The position numbers and the translations under genes were made by a program. A DNA stretch of 64,000 bases, from NCBI GenBank assembly GCA_944383305.1, contig CALWOZ010000002.1, positions 1-64,000 of the forward strand, read 5' to 3'. Below are positions 8,239 to 17,452 of this stretch, in pieces; position 1 is the first letter of the stretch, and each line of letters begins with the position of its first letter. Below the pieces are notes generated by a model. The model was given only the letters and a program-made list of their open reading frames with translations, did not search any database and was not told where the DNA came from. The stretch is from an uncultured Clostridia bacterium. Lineage in GTDB: Bacteria; Bacillota; Clostridia; Lachnospirales; CAG-274.

Positions 8239-9978
8239 ATGGATTATAAAAATATATATAATGAATGGATAAATGACGACTATTTTGATAATGACACTAG
8301 AAAAGAACTATTAAGCATAAAAGATAATGACAAAGAAATAGAAGATAGATTTTATAAAGATTTAGAATTTGGTACAGGTGGCTTAAGAGGTATTATAGGT
8401 GCTGGTACAAATCGTATTAATATATATACTGTAAGTAAAGCTACACAAGGACTTGCAAATTATATATTAGACCAAAAAGAATATAGTAAAGAAAAGGGCG
8501 TAGCTATTGGATATGACTCTAGATTTATGAGTAAGGAGTTTGCCCAGATAACAGCTCTTGTATTAAATGGAAATGGTATAAAAACATATCTTTTTGACGA
8601 ATTAAGACCAACCCCAATGGTTTCTTTTGCTATAAGAGAGCTTAATTGTATAGCAGGGGTAGTTATTACAGCAAGTCATAATCCACCAGAATATAACGGA
8701 TATAAAATATACGGAGAAGATGGTGGACAAGTGCCTTTCCCTAAAGATACTGAAATAATAACTTATGTTAATAACGTAAAGGACTTTAAGACTATTAAAA
8801 AATTGGAAAAAGAGCAGGCTATAAAAGATGGATTATTTAATATTATAGGTAAAGAAATCGATGAAAAATATGATGAAAATGTATTAAAACAGTTGGTAAA
8901 TAAAGAGGTCATAGAAAAAGCTAGTGATAATTTAAAAATAGTTTATACTCCTATACACGGAACAGGGAATAAGCCAGTTAGACGTATATTAGAAAAAGCA
9001 GGATTTAAAAATGTAAATATAGTTAAGGAACAAGAACAACCAGATAGTAAATTTAGTACAGTAGACTATCCAAATCCAGAAGACCCAAACGCCTTTAAAT
9101 TAGCCCTTAAACTTGCAGATGAAATAGATGCAGATATAATTGTAGGGACAGATCCAGATGCAGATAGAGTTGGAACAATAGTAAAAAACAATAAAGGTGA
9201 ATATGTAATATTAACAGGGAATATGATGGGAGTATTATTAACTGACTATATTTTAAGTCAAAGAAAGTTAAAAGGCACACTATCTAACAAAGGCGCTATA
9301 ATATCTACTGTTGTATCCTCTAATATGACAGAAAAAATAGCTAAATCCTATAATGTAGATTATTTTAATGTTTTAACAGGGTTTAAATTTATCGGAGAAA
9401 AAATAAAACAATTTGAACAAACAAAATCTAATGAATATATATTCGGATTTGAAGAAAGCTATGGCTGTCTAGCAGGAACATATGCTAGAGATAAAGATGC
9501 AGTAGTTGCTACTATGCTTATATGTGAACTTGCAGCTTTTTATAAAAACCAAGGAATAACTTTATATGAAGGCTTACAAGAAATTTATAAAAAATATGGA
9601 TACTTTAAAGAAGATATAAAATCTATTACATTAAAAGGGATAGATGGTCTTAAAGATATGGATAAGATAATGACATATTTAAGAACATCTACACCAACAA
9701 ATGTTAATGAAAAACAGGTTATAGAGATAAGAGATTATAAATCAGGTGAAATAAAAGATTTAGTGGGTAATAAAGTATCAGATACAAATTTACCAAAATC
9801 TAACGTATTATATTTTAGTTTAAGTGATAAATCTTGGTTTTGCGTTAGACCTTCTGGAACAGAGCCAAAAATAAAAATATATTTTGGTGTAGAAGAAAAT
9901 TCGGAAAATGACGCAGATAATAAACTTAAAAGTTTAATAAACAATGTTATGAACCTTATAGAAAATATTTTAAAATAG
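8239..9978 (+). CDS. pgcA: Alpha-phosphoglucomutase / phosphomannomutase
   Basis: This enzyme interconverts glucose 1-phosphate and glucose 6-phosphate and so feeds UDP-glucose and wall polymer synthesis. The 579-aa protein has the four alpha-D-phosphohexomutase landmarks in order: the active-site serine loop TASHNPPEYNGYK (about residue 140), the metal loop DPDADRVG (about 300), the sugar-binding GFEESYG, and the phosphate-binding RPSGTEPK near the C-terminus. The length fits the PgcA type. GGAGG precedes ATG 8239. It is probably a single-gene unit. Confidence 0.93.
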   Translation: MDYKNIYNEWINDDYFDNDTRKELLSIKDNDKEIEDRFYKDLEFGTGGLRGIIGAGTNRINIYTVSKATQGLANYILDQKEYSKEKGVAIGYDSRFMSKEFAQITALVLNGNGIKTYLFDELRPTPMVSFAIRELNCIAGVVITASHNPPEYNGYKIYGEDGGQVPFPKDTEIITYVNNVKDFKTIKKLEKEQAIKDGLFNIIGKEIDEKYDENVLKQLVNKEVIEKASDNLKIVYTPIHGTGNKPVRRILEKAGFKNVNIVKEQEQPDSKFSTVDYPNPEDPNAFKLALKLADEIDADIIVGTDPDADRVGTIVKNNKGEYVILTGNMMGVLLTDYILSQRKLKGTLSNKGAIISTVVSSNMTEKIAKSYNVDYFNVLTGFKFIGEKIKQFEQTKSNEYIFGFEESYGCLAGTYARDKDAVVATMLICELAAFYKNQGITLYEGLQEIYKKYGYFKEDIKSITLKGIDGLKDMDKIMTYLRTSTPTNVNEKQVIEIRDYKSGEIKDLVGNKVSDTNLPKSNVLYFSLSDKSWFCVRPSGTEPKIKIYFGVEENSENDADNKLKSLINNVMNLIENILK

Positions 9979-10349
9979 GTTTATTATTACAATTAAGCTA
10001 TGACTTTATTGTTTGAGATAAAATTTATAAATGGGTTTTTGTTTTGAATTTTATCGAAGAAGAATAATAGGAATAGCTGTTTTTTAATATTTAAATTAGC
10101 TGTTACTATGTATTAGAATAATAGTAGTAGCTTTTTATAATTTAAAATTTATTGTATTATAAAGTACGTATAAAATTTTATAATAATATGTCAAAAAGTT
10201 TGATAACTATTAAAAAATATGATATATTAAAAGATAATAGTTATATTAGTAAAATAATAAAAGATTTTGTCTTAAAAATTTATACACAAAGTGTTAATTT
10301 AGAGGTATAATTAATATAAATAAAATATAAAATTTATGAGGTAGAATAT
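9979..10349. other. 371-bp intergenic region with repeat copy D and hairpins
   Basis: No open frame is convincing here. 9991-10010 is an exact 20-bp inverted copy of the dispersed-repeat end found at 62789-62808. A stem with GATAAAATT arms follows (about 10018-10059). TAGCTGTT/TAGCT words recur three times between about 10070 and 10135. The mur operon promoter probably lies near the right end. Confidence 0.6.
10283..10311 (+). promoter_or_regulatory. Possible promoter of the mur operon
   Basis: TACACA, a 17-bp spacer and a perfect TATAAT (10306-10311) lie 38 bp before murE. The -35 element is weak. Confidence 0.4.
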
Positions 10350-11810
10350 ATGGTCTTAAAGGAGTTAATAAATAATTTAAAGTATATAAAAATAATAGGA
10401 AATGAAAATGTAGAAATATTAAATCTTACAATAGATTCGAGAAAAGTACAAAAAGGATATATGTATGCTGCTATAAAAGGATTTAATGTAGACGGACATA
10501 AATTTATAAAAAATGCAATAGATAGTGGAGCATCATTAATCCTTTGTGAAGATATTGATAGTATAGAACAAAATGAAAATGTAACTATTTTACAAGTAGA
10601 AAATACTAGAAAAGCTTTGGCTACAATAGCTAAAAATTTTTACAATAATCCTACTAACAATATAAATCTTATAGGTGTTACTGGAACTAACGGAAAAACT
10701 AGCACAACATATTTTTTAGAACAAGTTTTATTAGAGTATAAAAAATCCGTTGGGGTAATAGGTACAATAGAGATTAGAGAAAATGGTAAAAAATTAGATT
10801 TTGATTTTGCTACAAGTACTACACCAGATACAATAGAACTTAATCAACTTTTTAACACTATGAAAAATGACAATATAGACAATATTGTTATGGAGGTGTC
10901 TTCTCACGCCCTTGAGTTATATAAAGTGGAGGAATGTAATTTTAACATAGGTATATTTACCAATTTAACACAAGACCATTTAGATTTACATAAAAATATG
11001 CAAAATTATTGTAATGCAAAAAGTAAACTATTTAATATGTGTAAAATAGGTATTATAAATGCTGATGACGAGTATGCAGAAGAAATAATAAAAAATTCTA
11101 AATGTAAAATATTTAAGTATAGTATAGAAAAAGAAAGTGACTTAAAAGCCATAAATATACAATATTTTATGGATAAGGTAACATTTGATATAAATATTAA
11201 TAATAAAATAGAAAGTTTTATATTAAATATACCGGGAAGATTTAGTGTTTATAATGCACTTGCAGTTATAGGGGCATCTCTTATGCAAAATATACCTATT
11301 GATATAATAAAAGCAGGTATAAAAAACATAAAAGGAGTACCAGGAAGAATACAAACTATACCTAACAATAAAGGATTTAATGTAATTGTAGATTATGCTC
11401 ATACACCAGACGGACTTGAGAATATAATAAAAGCAGTTAGGGAGTTTACTAAAGGAAGAGTTATAACAATATTTGGTTGTGGTGGAGATAGAGATAGAAA
11501 AAAACGTGCTATAATGGGAGAAATATCAGCTAAATTATCAGACTATACAATAATAACATCAGATAATCCTCGTTCTGAAGTACCTGAGGATATAATTGAC
11601 GAAATAGAAACAGGTGTAAAACCTATAACTAATGATTATGAAAAAATAACTAGTCGCAAAGAGGCTATTTTTAAAGGTGTGGCTATGGCAAAACCTAAAG
11701 ATAGTATAATAATAGCTGGTAAAGGACACGAAGACTATGAAATATTTGCAGACAGAACAATACATTTTGATGATACAGAAGTAGCAAGAGAGGCTTTGGA
11801 GGAGATATAA
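10350..11810 (+). CDS. murE: UDP-MurNAc-tripeptide synthetase MurE (meso-diaminopimelate type)
   Basis: MurE adds the third amino acid to the cytoplasmic peptidoglycan precursor. The 486-aa protein has the Mur ligase P-loop GTNGKTSTTYF (about residue 112), the AHTPDGLEN motif, and DNPR, the diaminopimelate-selecting motif, so the wall is probably m-DAP type. It is the first gene of murE-murF-mraY-murD-ftsW, with murF one base downstream. Confidence 0.96.
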   Translation: MVLKELINNLKYIKIIGNENVEILNLTIDSRKVQKGYMYAAIKGFNVDGHKFIKNAIDSGASLILCEDIDSIEQNENVTILQVENTRKALATIAKNFYNNPTNNINLIGVTGTNGKTSTTYFLEQVLLEYKKSVGVIGTIEIRENGKKLDFDFATSTTPDTIELNQLFNTMKNDNIDNIVMEVSSHALELYKVEECNFNIGIFTNLTQDHLDLHKNMQNYCNAKSKLFNMCKIGIINADDEYAEEIIKNSKCKIFKYSIEKESDLKAINIQYFMDKVTFDININNKIESFILNIPGRFSVYNALAVIGASLMQNIPIDIIKAGIKNIKGVPGRIQTIPNNKGFNVIVDYAHTPDGLENIIKAVREFTKGRVITIFGCGGDRDRKKRAIMGEISAKLSDYTIITSDNPRSEVPEDIIDEIETGVKPITNDYEKITSRKEAIFKGVAMAKPKDSIIIAGKGHEDYEIFADRTIHFDDTEVAREALEEI

Positions 11811-11811
11811 A

Positions 11812-13182
11812 ATGAAACCTATTTTTATAGAGGAGATTATAAAAGCTGTAAATGGTGTTATAAATAACAATATCGATACTAAAGATATTTTTATAAAAAA
11901 TGTTTCAACAGATACAAGAAATATAAAACCAGGTGATTTATTTATACCAATAGTAGGAGAAAACTTTGATGGACATAATTTTATAAATGATGCCTTTGAA
12001 AAAGGCGCTATTGCTTGTCTTAGCCAAAAAAATATAGATAATAACAATATAGTAATAAATGTAAAAGATACAAAAAAAGCTTTAAAAGATTTTGCTATGT
12101 ATTATAGAAATTTATTTAATATACCAGTTGTTGCATTAACTGGTAGTTCTGGAAAAACAACAACTAAAGATATGCTTGCCTCTTGTCTTTCTATAAAATA
12201 TAAAACATTAAAAACAGAAGGTAATTTTAATAATGAAATAGGTTTACCTTTAACTATTTTTAACATAGAAGAAGATACAGAAGTGGCAGTTTTAGAAATG
12301 GGTATGAACCACTTTGGAGAAATAAGAAACCTTAGTGAAATAGCAAAACCAGACATTGCCTTAATAACAAATATAGGAGTATCTCATATAGAAAATTTAG
12401 GAAGTAGAGAAGGGATACTTAGGGCCAAATATGAAATATTTGACTATTTAAAACAAAATGGCATAAAAATACTAAATGGTGATGATGATATGCTATGTAC
12501 ACTAAAAGAAGAAAATGACAAAATAAAAACATATTTTTATAGTATTAATAGACAGTTAGATGCATACGCTACTAATATAAAAGAAAATGGTATAAATGGA
12601 ATAAGTGCTACAATAAATTATTTTAACAAATCATTTAATGTACTTTTAAATTTTCCAGGTAAACATATGATATCTAATGCATTAGCGGTTACATTAGTCT
12701 GTGAAAGTTTAGGATTAAAAGAAGATGAAATAAAAAAAGGTCTAGAAACTTTTAAACCTAGTAAAATGAGAATGGATATTATTAAAACAGATAAGTATAC
12801 AATAATTAATGACGTATATAATGCAAATCCTAATTCTATGAAGGCAAGTTTAGACGTTTTGGAGGTATCAGAAGGGCGAAAAGTAGCTATACTTGGAGAT
12901 ATGTTTGAGTTAGGAGTTTATGCAAATGATATGCACTATGAAATAGGAAAATATGCAGTAGAAAAAGGTATAGATGAGCTTATATTTATAGGTGATTATA
13001 GCTATTATATGTTACAAGGAGCAAAAGACAATATAAAAAATAATTCTAATATAAATTATTTTAAAACTCAAGATGAATTTATTAATAATATAGATAAGCT
13101 TTTAAAAATAGGTGACACTATATTAGTAAAAGCATCAAGAGGTATGAAATTAGAAAATACAGTTGATAAAATTATGAGGTGA
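11812..13182 (+). CDS. murF: UDP-MurNAc-pentapeptide synthetase MurF
   Basis: MurF joins D-Ala-D-Ala to the UDP-MurNAc-tripeptide. The 456-aa protein shows the P-loop GSSGKTTTKDM, the conserved NEIGLPLTI and EMGMNHFGEI motifs, and NANPNSMKASLD near the C-terminal domain. It starts one base after the murE stop, with its ribosome site inside murE, which suggests translational coupling. The stop codon lies 5 bp before the mraY start. Confidence 0.96.
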   Translation: MKPIFIEEIIKAVNGVINNNIDTKDIFIKNVSTDTRNIKPGDLFIPIVGENFDGHNFINDAFEKGAIACLSQKNIDNNNIVINVKDTKKALKDFAMYYRNLFNIPVVALTGSSGKTTTKDMLASCLSIKYKTLKTEGNFNNEIGLPLTIFNIEEDTEVAVLEMGMNHFGEIRNLSEIAKPDIALITNIGVSHIENLGSREGILRAKYEIFDYLKQNGIKILNGDDDMLCTLKEENDKIKTYFYSINRQLDAYATNIKENGINGISATINYFNKSFNVLLNFPGKHMISNALAVTLVCESLGLKEDEIKKGLETFKPSKMRMDIIKTDKYTIINDVYNANPNSMKASLDVLEVSEGRKVAILGDMFELGVYANDMHYEIGKYAVEKGIDELIFIGDYSYYMLQGAKDNIKNNSNINYFKTQDEFINNIDKLLKIGDTILVKASRGMKLENTVDKIMR

Positions 13183-13187
13183 GAGTA

Positions 13188-14165
13188 ATGCAATTTGATT
13201 TATATTCTGCTATATATGCAGTTTTAATAGCTTTTATAATAAATATATTTTTATGTCCTATTATAATACCATTTTTAACTAAATTAAAATTTGGGCAAAA
13301 TGTTAGAGATGATGGACCACAAAGCCATCTTATAAAGTCTGGAACTCCAACTATGGGAGGAATAATGATTTTAATAAGTTTAGTTATATCTTCCTTATTT
13401 TTTTTAAAAGGAAACAAAGACGGTATAGCTGTATTATTTGTTACAATAGGATATGGTATAATAGGATTTATAGATGATTATATAAAAGTTGTAAAGAAAC
13501 GTTCTTTAGGGCTTAGAGCTTATCAAAAAATAATAGGTCAACTTATTATTACTGGTGTATTTTTATATTATTTATATAATTTTTCAAACGTAGGTACAGA
13601 TATATATATACCTTTTACTAACGGTAAAACATTAGAACTTGGAGTTTTATTTATACCTTTTTTCTTTATTGTTATGGTAGGGACTGTTAATAGTGTAAAT
13701 TTAACAGATGGACTTGATGGACTTGCATCAGGTGTTACTGTATTAGTTGTAATGTTTTTTTTATTTAATGCTTTAGCTATTAATAGAGGGCTTTTACCTA
13801 TAACAGGGGCAGCAGTAGGGGCATTACTTGGATTTTTACTTTTTAATACACACCCAGCTAAAGTTTTTATGGGAGATACAGGTTCTCTTGCGCTTGGAGG
13901 ATTGGTGGCTAGTATAGCTATTATAATGAAAATGCCTTTATTTATTATTATTGTAGGAATAATTTATGTTTTGGAGGCTGTATCAGTTATGTTACAAGTA
14001 GGTTATTTTAAGCTTACTAAAGGAAAAAGACTTTTTAAAATGGCACCTATACACCACCATTTTGAACAATGTGGGTGGAAAGAGGTAAAAGTCGTAACTG
14101 TATTTTATATAATAACTGCAATAGCTTGTCTTATAGGATTTTTAGCTACAAAAAATTTCTTTTAA
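13188..14165 (+). CDS. mraY: Phospho-N-acetylmuramoyl-pentapeptide transferase MraY
   Basis: MraY is the membrane enzyme that makes lipid I from UDP-MurNAc-pentapeptide and undecaprenyl phosphate. The 325-aa polytopic protein contains the family motifs DDGPQSHLIKSGTPTMGG, FIDDYIKV, NLTDGLDGLA with the catalytic Asp pair, and the MAPIHHHFEQCGW loop. ATG 13188 fits the GAGGTGAG site just upstream better than the GTG at 13179, which overlaps the murF stop. Confidence 0.96.
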   Translation: MQFDLYSAIYAVLIAFIINIFLCPIIIPFLTKLKFGQNVRDDGPQSHLIKSGTPTMGGIMILISLVISSLFFLKGNKDGIAVLFVTIGYGIIGFIDDYIKVVKKRSLGLRAYQKIIGQLIITGVFLYYLYNFSNVGTDIYIPFTNGKTLELGVLFIPFFFIVMVGTVNSVNLTDGLDGLASGVTVLVVMFFLFNALAINRGLLPITGAAVGALLGFLLFNTHPAKVFMGDTGSLALGGLVASIAIIMKMPLFIIIVGIIYVLEAVSVMLQVGYFKLTKGKRLFKMAPIHHHFEQCGWKEVKVVTVFYIITAIACLIGFLATKNFF

Positions 14166-14179
14166 AATAGGAGGATTTT

Positions 14180-15520
14180 ATGGAGTTTTATAATAAAAAT
14201 GTTCTTGTTTGTGGAATAGCAAGAAGTGGTATTAGTGCTTCTATAATGCTAAAAAAACTTGGAGCTAATGTAACAATACAAGATTTAAAAAGTGAAGAAG
14301 ATATTGAACAAATAGATTTTTTAAGAAAAAATAATATAAAGTTGTATATAGGTAAAAATCCAGATAATAATCTAATAGATAGTATGGACTTAATGGTTAT
14401 AAGCCCGGGATTGCCAACTGATTTAGACTTTGTACAATATGCTTTAAAAAAGATACCAGTAATAAGTGAAATAGAACTTTCATATTTAGTATGTAAAGCT
14501 CCTATAATTGCTATAACAGGTACAAATGGAAAAACTACTACTACAAGTCTTATAGGGCATATACTAAAAGAGTATAAAAAAACATATATAGCAGGTAATA
14601 TTGGAATACCTTTTTCAGAATATGCACTAAATATAGAAAAAGATAGTATAGTTGCTTTAGAACTTAGTAGCTTTCAATTAGAAAATATTAAATCTTTTAA
14701 GCCTATAATAGCAGGGGTTTTAAATATTACAGAAGACCACTTAAATAGACATAAAACTATGGAAAATTATATAGAAGCAAAAGAAAAAATATTTAAAAAT
14801 CAAGATGAAAATGATTTTTTAATATTAAATTATGATGATTTAGAGTGTAGAAAAATGGAAAGTAAAGCTAAATCTAAAGTAATTTATTTTTCAACTAAAG
14901 AACAAATTAAAAATGGAGCATATTTAAAAGATAATTATATATGTATAAACAACTATCCTTTTATAAATACAGACAGTATTAAAATATTAGGCGAACATAA
15001 TATGCAAAATGTTATGGTAAGTATTTTAATGTGTTTATGTTATAATGTTCCTATTGATATAATAATAAAAGGATTAAAAACTTTTAAAGCTGTAGAACAT
15101 AGAATAGAATATGTTACTACTAAAAAAGGTGTAGATTATTATAATGACTCTAAAGGTACTAATACAGATGCAACTATAAAAGCTATAAAAGCTATGAAAA
15201 AACCTACATACCTTATAGTCGGAGGATATGAAAAAAATGCAGACTTTTTACCTATGATAAAAGAGTTTAAAGATAAAGTTAAACAAGCGGTCATTATAGG
15301 TCAAGTTAGAGATAGAATGAAAAAAGACTGTGAAAAATTAAATTTTTATAATTACATAGTGAAAGATAGCTTTTTAGAAGCGATAGATTATTGTTATGAA
15401 AATGCTAAATCTGGAGAATGTGTGCTTTTATCACCAGCTTGTGCTAGTTTTGATATGTTTAAAGATTATGAAGAAAGAGGTAATATTTTTAAACAATATG
15501 TAAAAGATTTAAAGGAGTGA
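14180..15520 (+). CDS. murD: UDP-MurNAc-L-alanine:D-glutamate ligase MurD
   Basis: MurD adds D-Glu to UDP-MurNAc-L-Ala. The 446-aa protein has an N-terminal Rossmann start (VLVCGIARSGISA), the P-loop GTNGKTTTTSLIG (about residue 114), ELSSFQLE, EDHLNRH and the C-terminal NDSKGTNTDAT and LLSPACASFD motifs. GGAGG precedes ATG 14180, 15 bp after mraY. Confidence 0.96.
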   Translation: MEFYNKNVLVCGIARSGISASIMLKKLGANVTIQDLKSEEDIEQIDFLRKNNIKLYIGKNPDNNLIDSMDLMVISPGLPTDLDFVQYALKKIPVISEIELSYLVCKAPIIAITGTNGKTTTTSLIGHILKEYKKTYIAGNIGIPFSEYALNIEKDSIVALELSSFQLENIKSFKPIIAGVLNITEDHLNRHKTMENYIEAKEKIFKNQDENDFLILNYDDLECRKMESKAKSKVIYFSTKEQIKNGAYLKDNYICINNYPFINTDSIKILGEHNMQNVMVSILMCLCYNVPIDIIIKGLKTFKAVEHRIEYVTTKKGVDYYNDSKGTNTDATIKAIKAMKKPTYLIVGGYEKNADFLPMIKEFKDKVKQAVIIGQVRDRMKKDCEKLNFYNYIVKDSFLEAIDYCYENAKSGECVLLSPACASFDMFKDYEERGNIFKQYVKDLKE

Positions 15521-15527
15521 TTTTAAA

Positions 15528-16727
15528 TTGGCTACACATAGAGTTAATACATATCTTAAAAGAAGTGAAAGAGAACGAATAAATAAACGTAACAATATAA
15601 GAAATTTTGAAATAGAACAAGTAGAAGAAGTAATTATAAACAGAGGTAAAATAGATCCTATAATATTATTAAGTCTTATTATTCTTGTTACATTTGGAGT
15701 AATAATGGTTTTTAGTGCTAGCTATTATGTGGGAAAAACAAAATACGATGATATTTTATTCTTTTTTAAAAAGCAAGGAGGATTTGCTCTTTTAGGATTT
15801 TTGGTATTACCAATAATAACAAAAATAGACTGGAGATTATATAAAAATTTTTCAAAAATTGTATATATTGTATCTATTATATTCTTAATTTTAGTTTTAT
15901 TTATTGGTAGAGATGTAAAAGGAGCTAAAAGATGGTTGCAGTTTGGTCCTATTGGATTTCAACCATCTGAGGTGGCTAAAGTAGGTCTTATATTATACCT
16001 TTCAAAATATATATCAGATAATGAAAATATACTAAATACGTGGAAAGGATTTTTTAAGTGTTGTATTGTAATAGCTATTCCTACTGGTTTAGTATTAATA
16101 GAAAACACAAGTACAGCCATAATAATGGGAGTTATAGGTATGTCTATTTTATTTGTAGCCTCACCTACAATAAAGTATTTTATCCCTATGGTTGTTGGAG
16201 GAGTGTTAGGATTAGCAGGAATTATTTTATTTGGTGAAGGCTTTAGGATGGCTAGGATACAAGCCTGGTTAGACCCATTTGCAGAAGGTGTAAGTACAGA
16301 CGTAGGATTTCAGACAGTTCAATCTCTATATGCAATAGCATCTGGTGGATTTTTTGGATTAGGTATAGGTCAAAGTAGACAAAAATTAGGATTTATACCA
16401 GAGGCTCAAAATGATATTATATTTTCTGTCATTTGTGAAGAACTAGGTCTTGCTGGAGCTATTATCTTTATATTATTATTTGCAATGATTATATGGAGAG
16501 GATATATTACAGCTATACGTTCTCCTAAATCTTATATGACATATGTATGTGTAGGTATAACGACAATGATAGCTACACAAGTTATTATAAATATAGCAGT
16601 TGTTACTAACACAATGCCAAATACAGGTATACCACTTCCATTTGTTAGTTATGGAGGTACGTCACTTTTGATAATGATGGCTTGTACTGGTATAGTATTA
16701 AATTTTTCACGATATTTTAAAGATTAA
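15528..16727 (+). CDS. ftsW: SEDS-family peptidoglycan glycosyltransferase (FtsW/SpoVE)
   Basis: SEDS proteins polymerise lipid II together with a class B penicillin-binding protein. The 399-aa protein has about ten membrane helices after a basic cytoplasmic start and the family signatures KGAKRWLQFGPIGFQPSE, GLGIGQSRQKLGFIPEAQND, ICEELGLAGA and NTMPNTGIPLPFVSYGGTS. The position after murD fits FtsW or the sporulation paralogue SpoVE; sequence alone does not decide which. It starts with TTG 15528, about 10 nt after AAGGAG, and leads straight into ispD. Confidence 0.92.
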   Translation: MATHRVNTYLKRSERERINKRNNIRNFEIEQVEEVIINRGKIDPIILLSLIILVTFGVIMVFSASYYVGKTKYDDILFFFKKQGGFALLGFLVLPIITKIDWRLYKNFSKIVYIVSIIFLILVLFIGRDVKGAKRWLQFGPIGFQPSEVAKVGLILYLSKYISDNENILNTWKGFFKCCIVIAIPTGLVLIENTSTAIIMGVIGMSILFVASPTIKYFIPMVVGGVLGLAGIILFGEGFRMARIQAWLDPFAEGVSTDVGFQTVQSLYAIASGGFFGLGIGQSRQKLGFIPEAQNDIIFSVICEELGLAGAIIFILLFAMIIWRGYITAIRSPKSYMTYVCVGITTMIATQVIINIAVVTNTMPNTGIPLPFVSYGGTSLLIMMACTGIVLNFSRYFKD

Positions 16728-16737
16728 GAGGTGTATT

Positions 16738-17406
16738 ATGACTAAAAATATAGTAATAATAGTTTGTTCTGGTATTGGAAAAAGAATGAACAGCAGTATA
16801 CCTAAACAATTTATAAAAATAAAAGAAAAGCCTATTATTTGTTATACAATAGATAAGTTTGAAAATTGTTCTAATATAGATGAAATAATAGTAGTAGTCA
16901 ATGAAGAATACATAGAATTTTTTAAGGAAAACATAATTATAAAATATGGTTATAAAAAAATAACTAAAATAGTAAAAGGTGGAAAAGAAAGGTTAAACTC
17001 AGTTTATAATGGTATAAATGTAGTAGATGAAAAAGATAGTATTATTCTTATACACGATGGAGTAAGACCTTTTATAGAAGAAAAAGACATAGTTAACATA
17101 ATTAAAAAAACTATTAAGTATGATGCTTGTGTTTTAGGTGTAAAAGTGAAAGATACTATAAAAGTATGTGAAAATAATATTATAAAAAATACACCTAATA
17201 GAGATAATATATGGATTGCTCAAACTCCTCAAGCCTTTAAATATAATATAATAAAAAAGGCATATGACATAGCCATTAAAGAAAATAAACTAGCAACAGA
17301 TGATGCTAGTTTAGTAGAAGAATTAGGATATAATGTTATAATGATAGAGGGAGATTATAATAATATTAAAATAACAACACAAGAAGATTTAAACTTTTTT
17401 AAATAA
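16738..17406 (+). CDS. ispD: 2-C-methyl-D-erythritol 4-phosphate cytidylyltransferase IspD
   Basis: IspD catalyses the CTP-dependent step of the MEP isoprenoid pathway, which ultimately supplies undecaprenyl carrier lipid. The 222-aa protein keeps the nucleotide loop in the form CSGIGKRM, then IPKQF, HDGVRPF, QTPQAF, ATDDASL and KITTQEDL. The loop Ala-Ala-Gly of most family members is Cys-Ser-Gly here. Its place right after the FtsW/SpoVE gene, where murG is common, ties carrier-lipid supply to wall precursor synthesis. A terminator follows. Confidence 0.9.
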   Translation: MTKNIVIIVCSGIGKRMNSSIPKQFIKIKEKPIICYTIDKFENCSNIDEIIVVVNEEYIEFFKENIIIKYGYKKITKIVKGGKERLNSVYNGINVVDEKDSIILIHDGVRPFIEEKDIVNIIKKTIKYDACVLGVKVKDTIKVCENNIIKNTPNRDNIWIAQTPQAFKYNIIKKAYDIAIKENKLATDDASLVEELGYNVIMIEGDYNNIKITTQEDLNFFK

Positions 17407-17434
17407 AAGCTAGTTGAAAATTCAACTAGCTTTT
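17405..17434. terminator. Bidirectional terminator between ispD and the EAL gene
   Basis: A perfect stem with 14-bp arms (AAAAGCTAGTTGAA), a 2-nt loop and T-runs on both strands, placed between the convergent genes. Confidence 0.88.
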
Positions 17435-17452
17435 ATTAATACAATTAGATAA

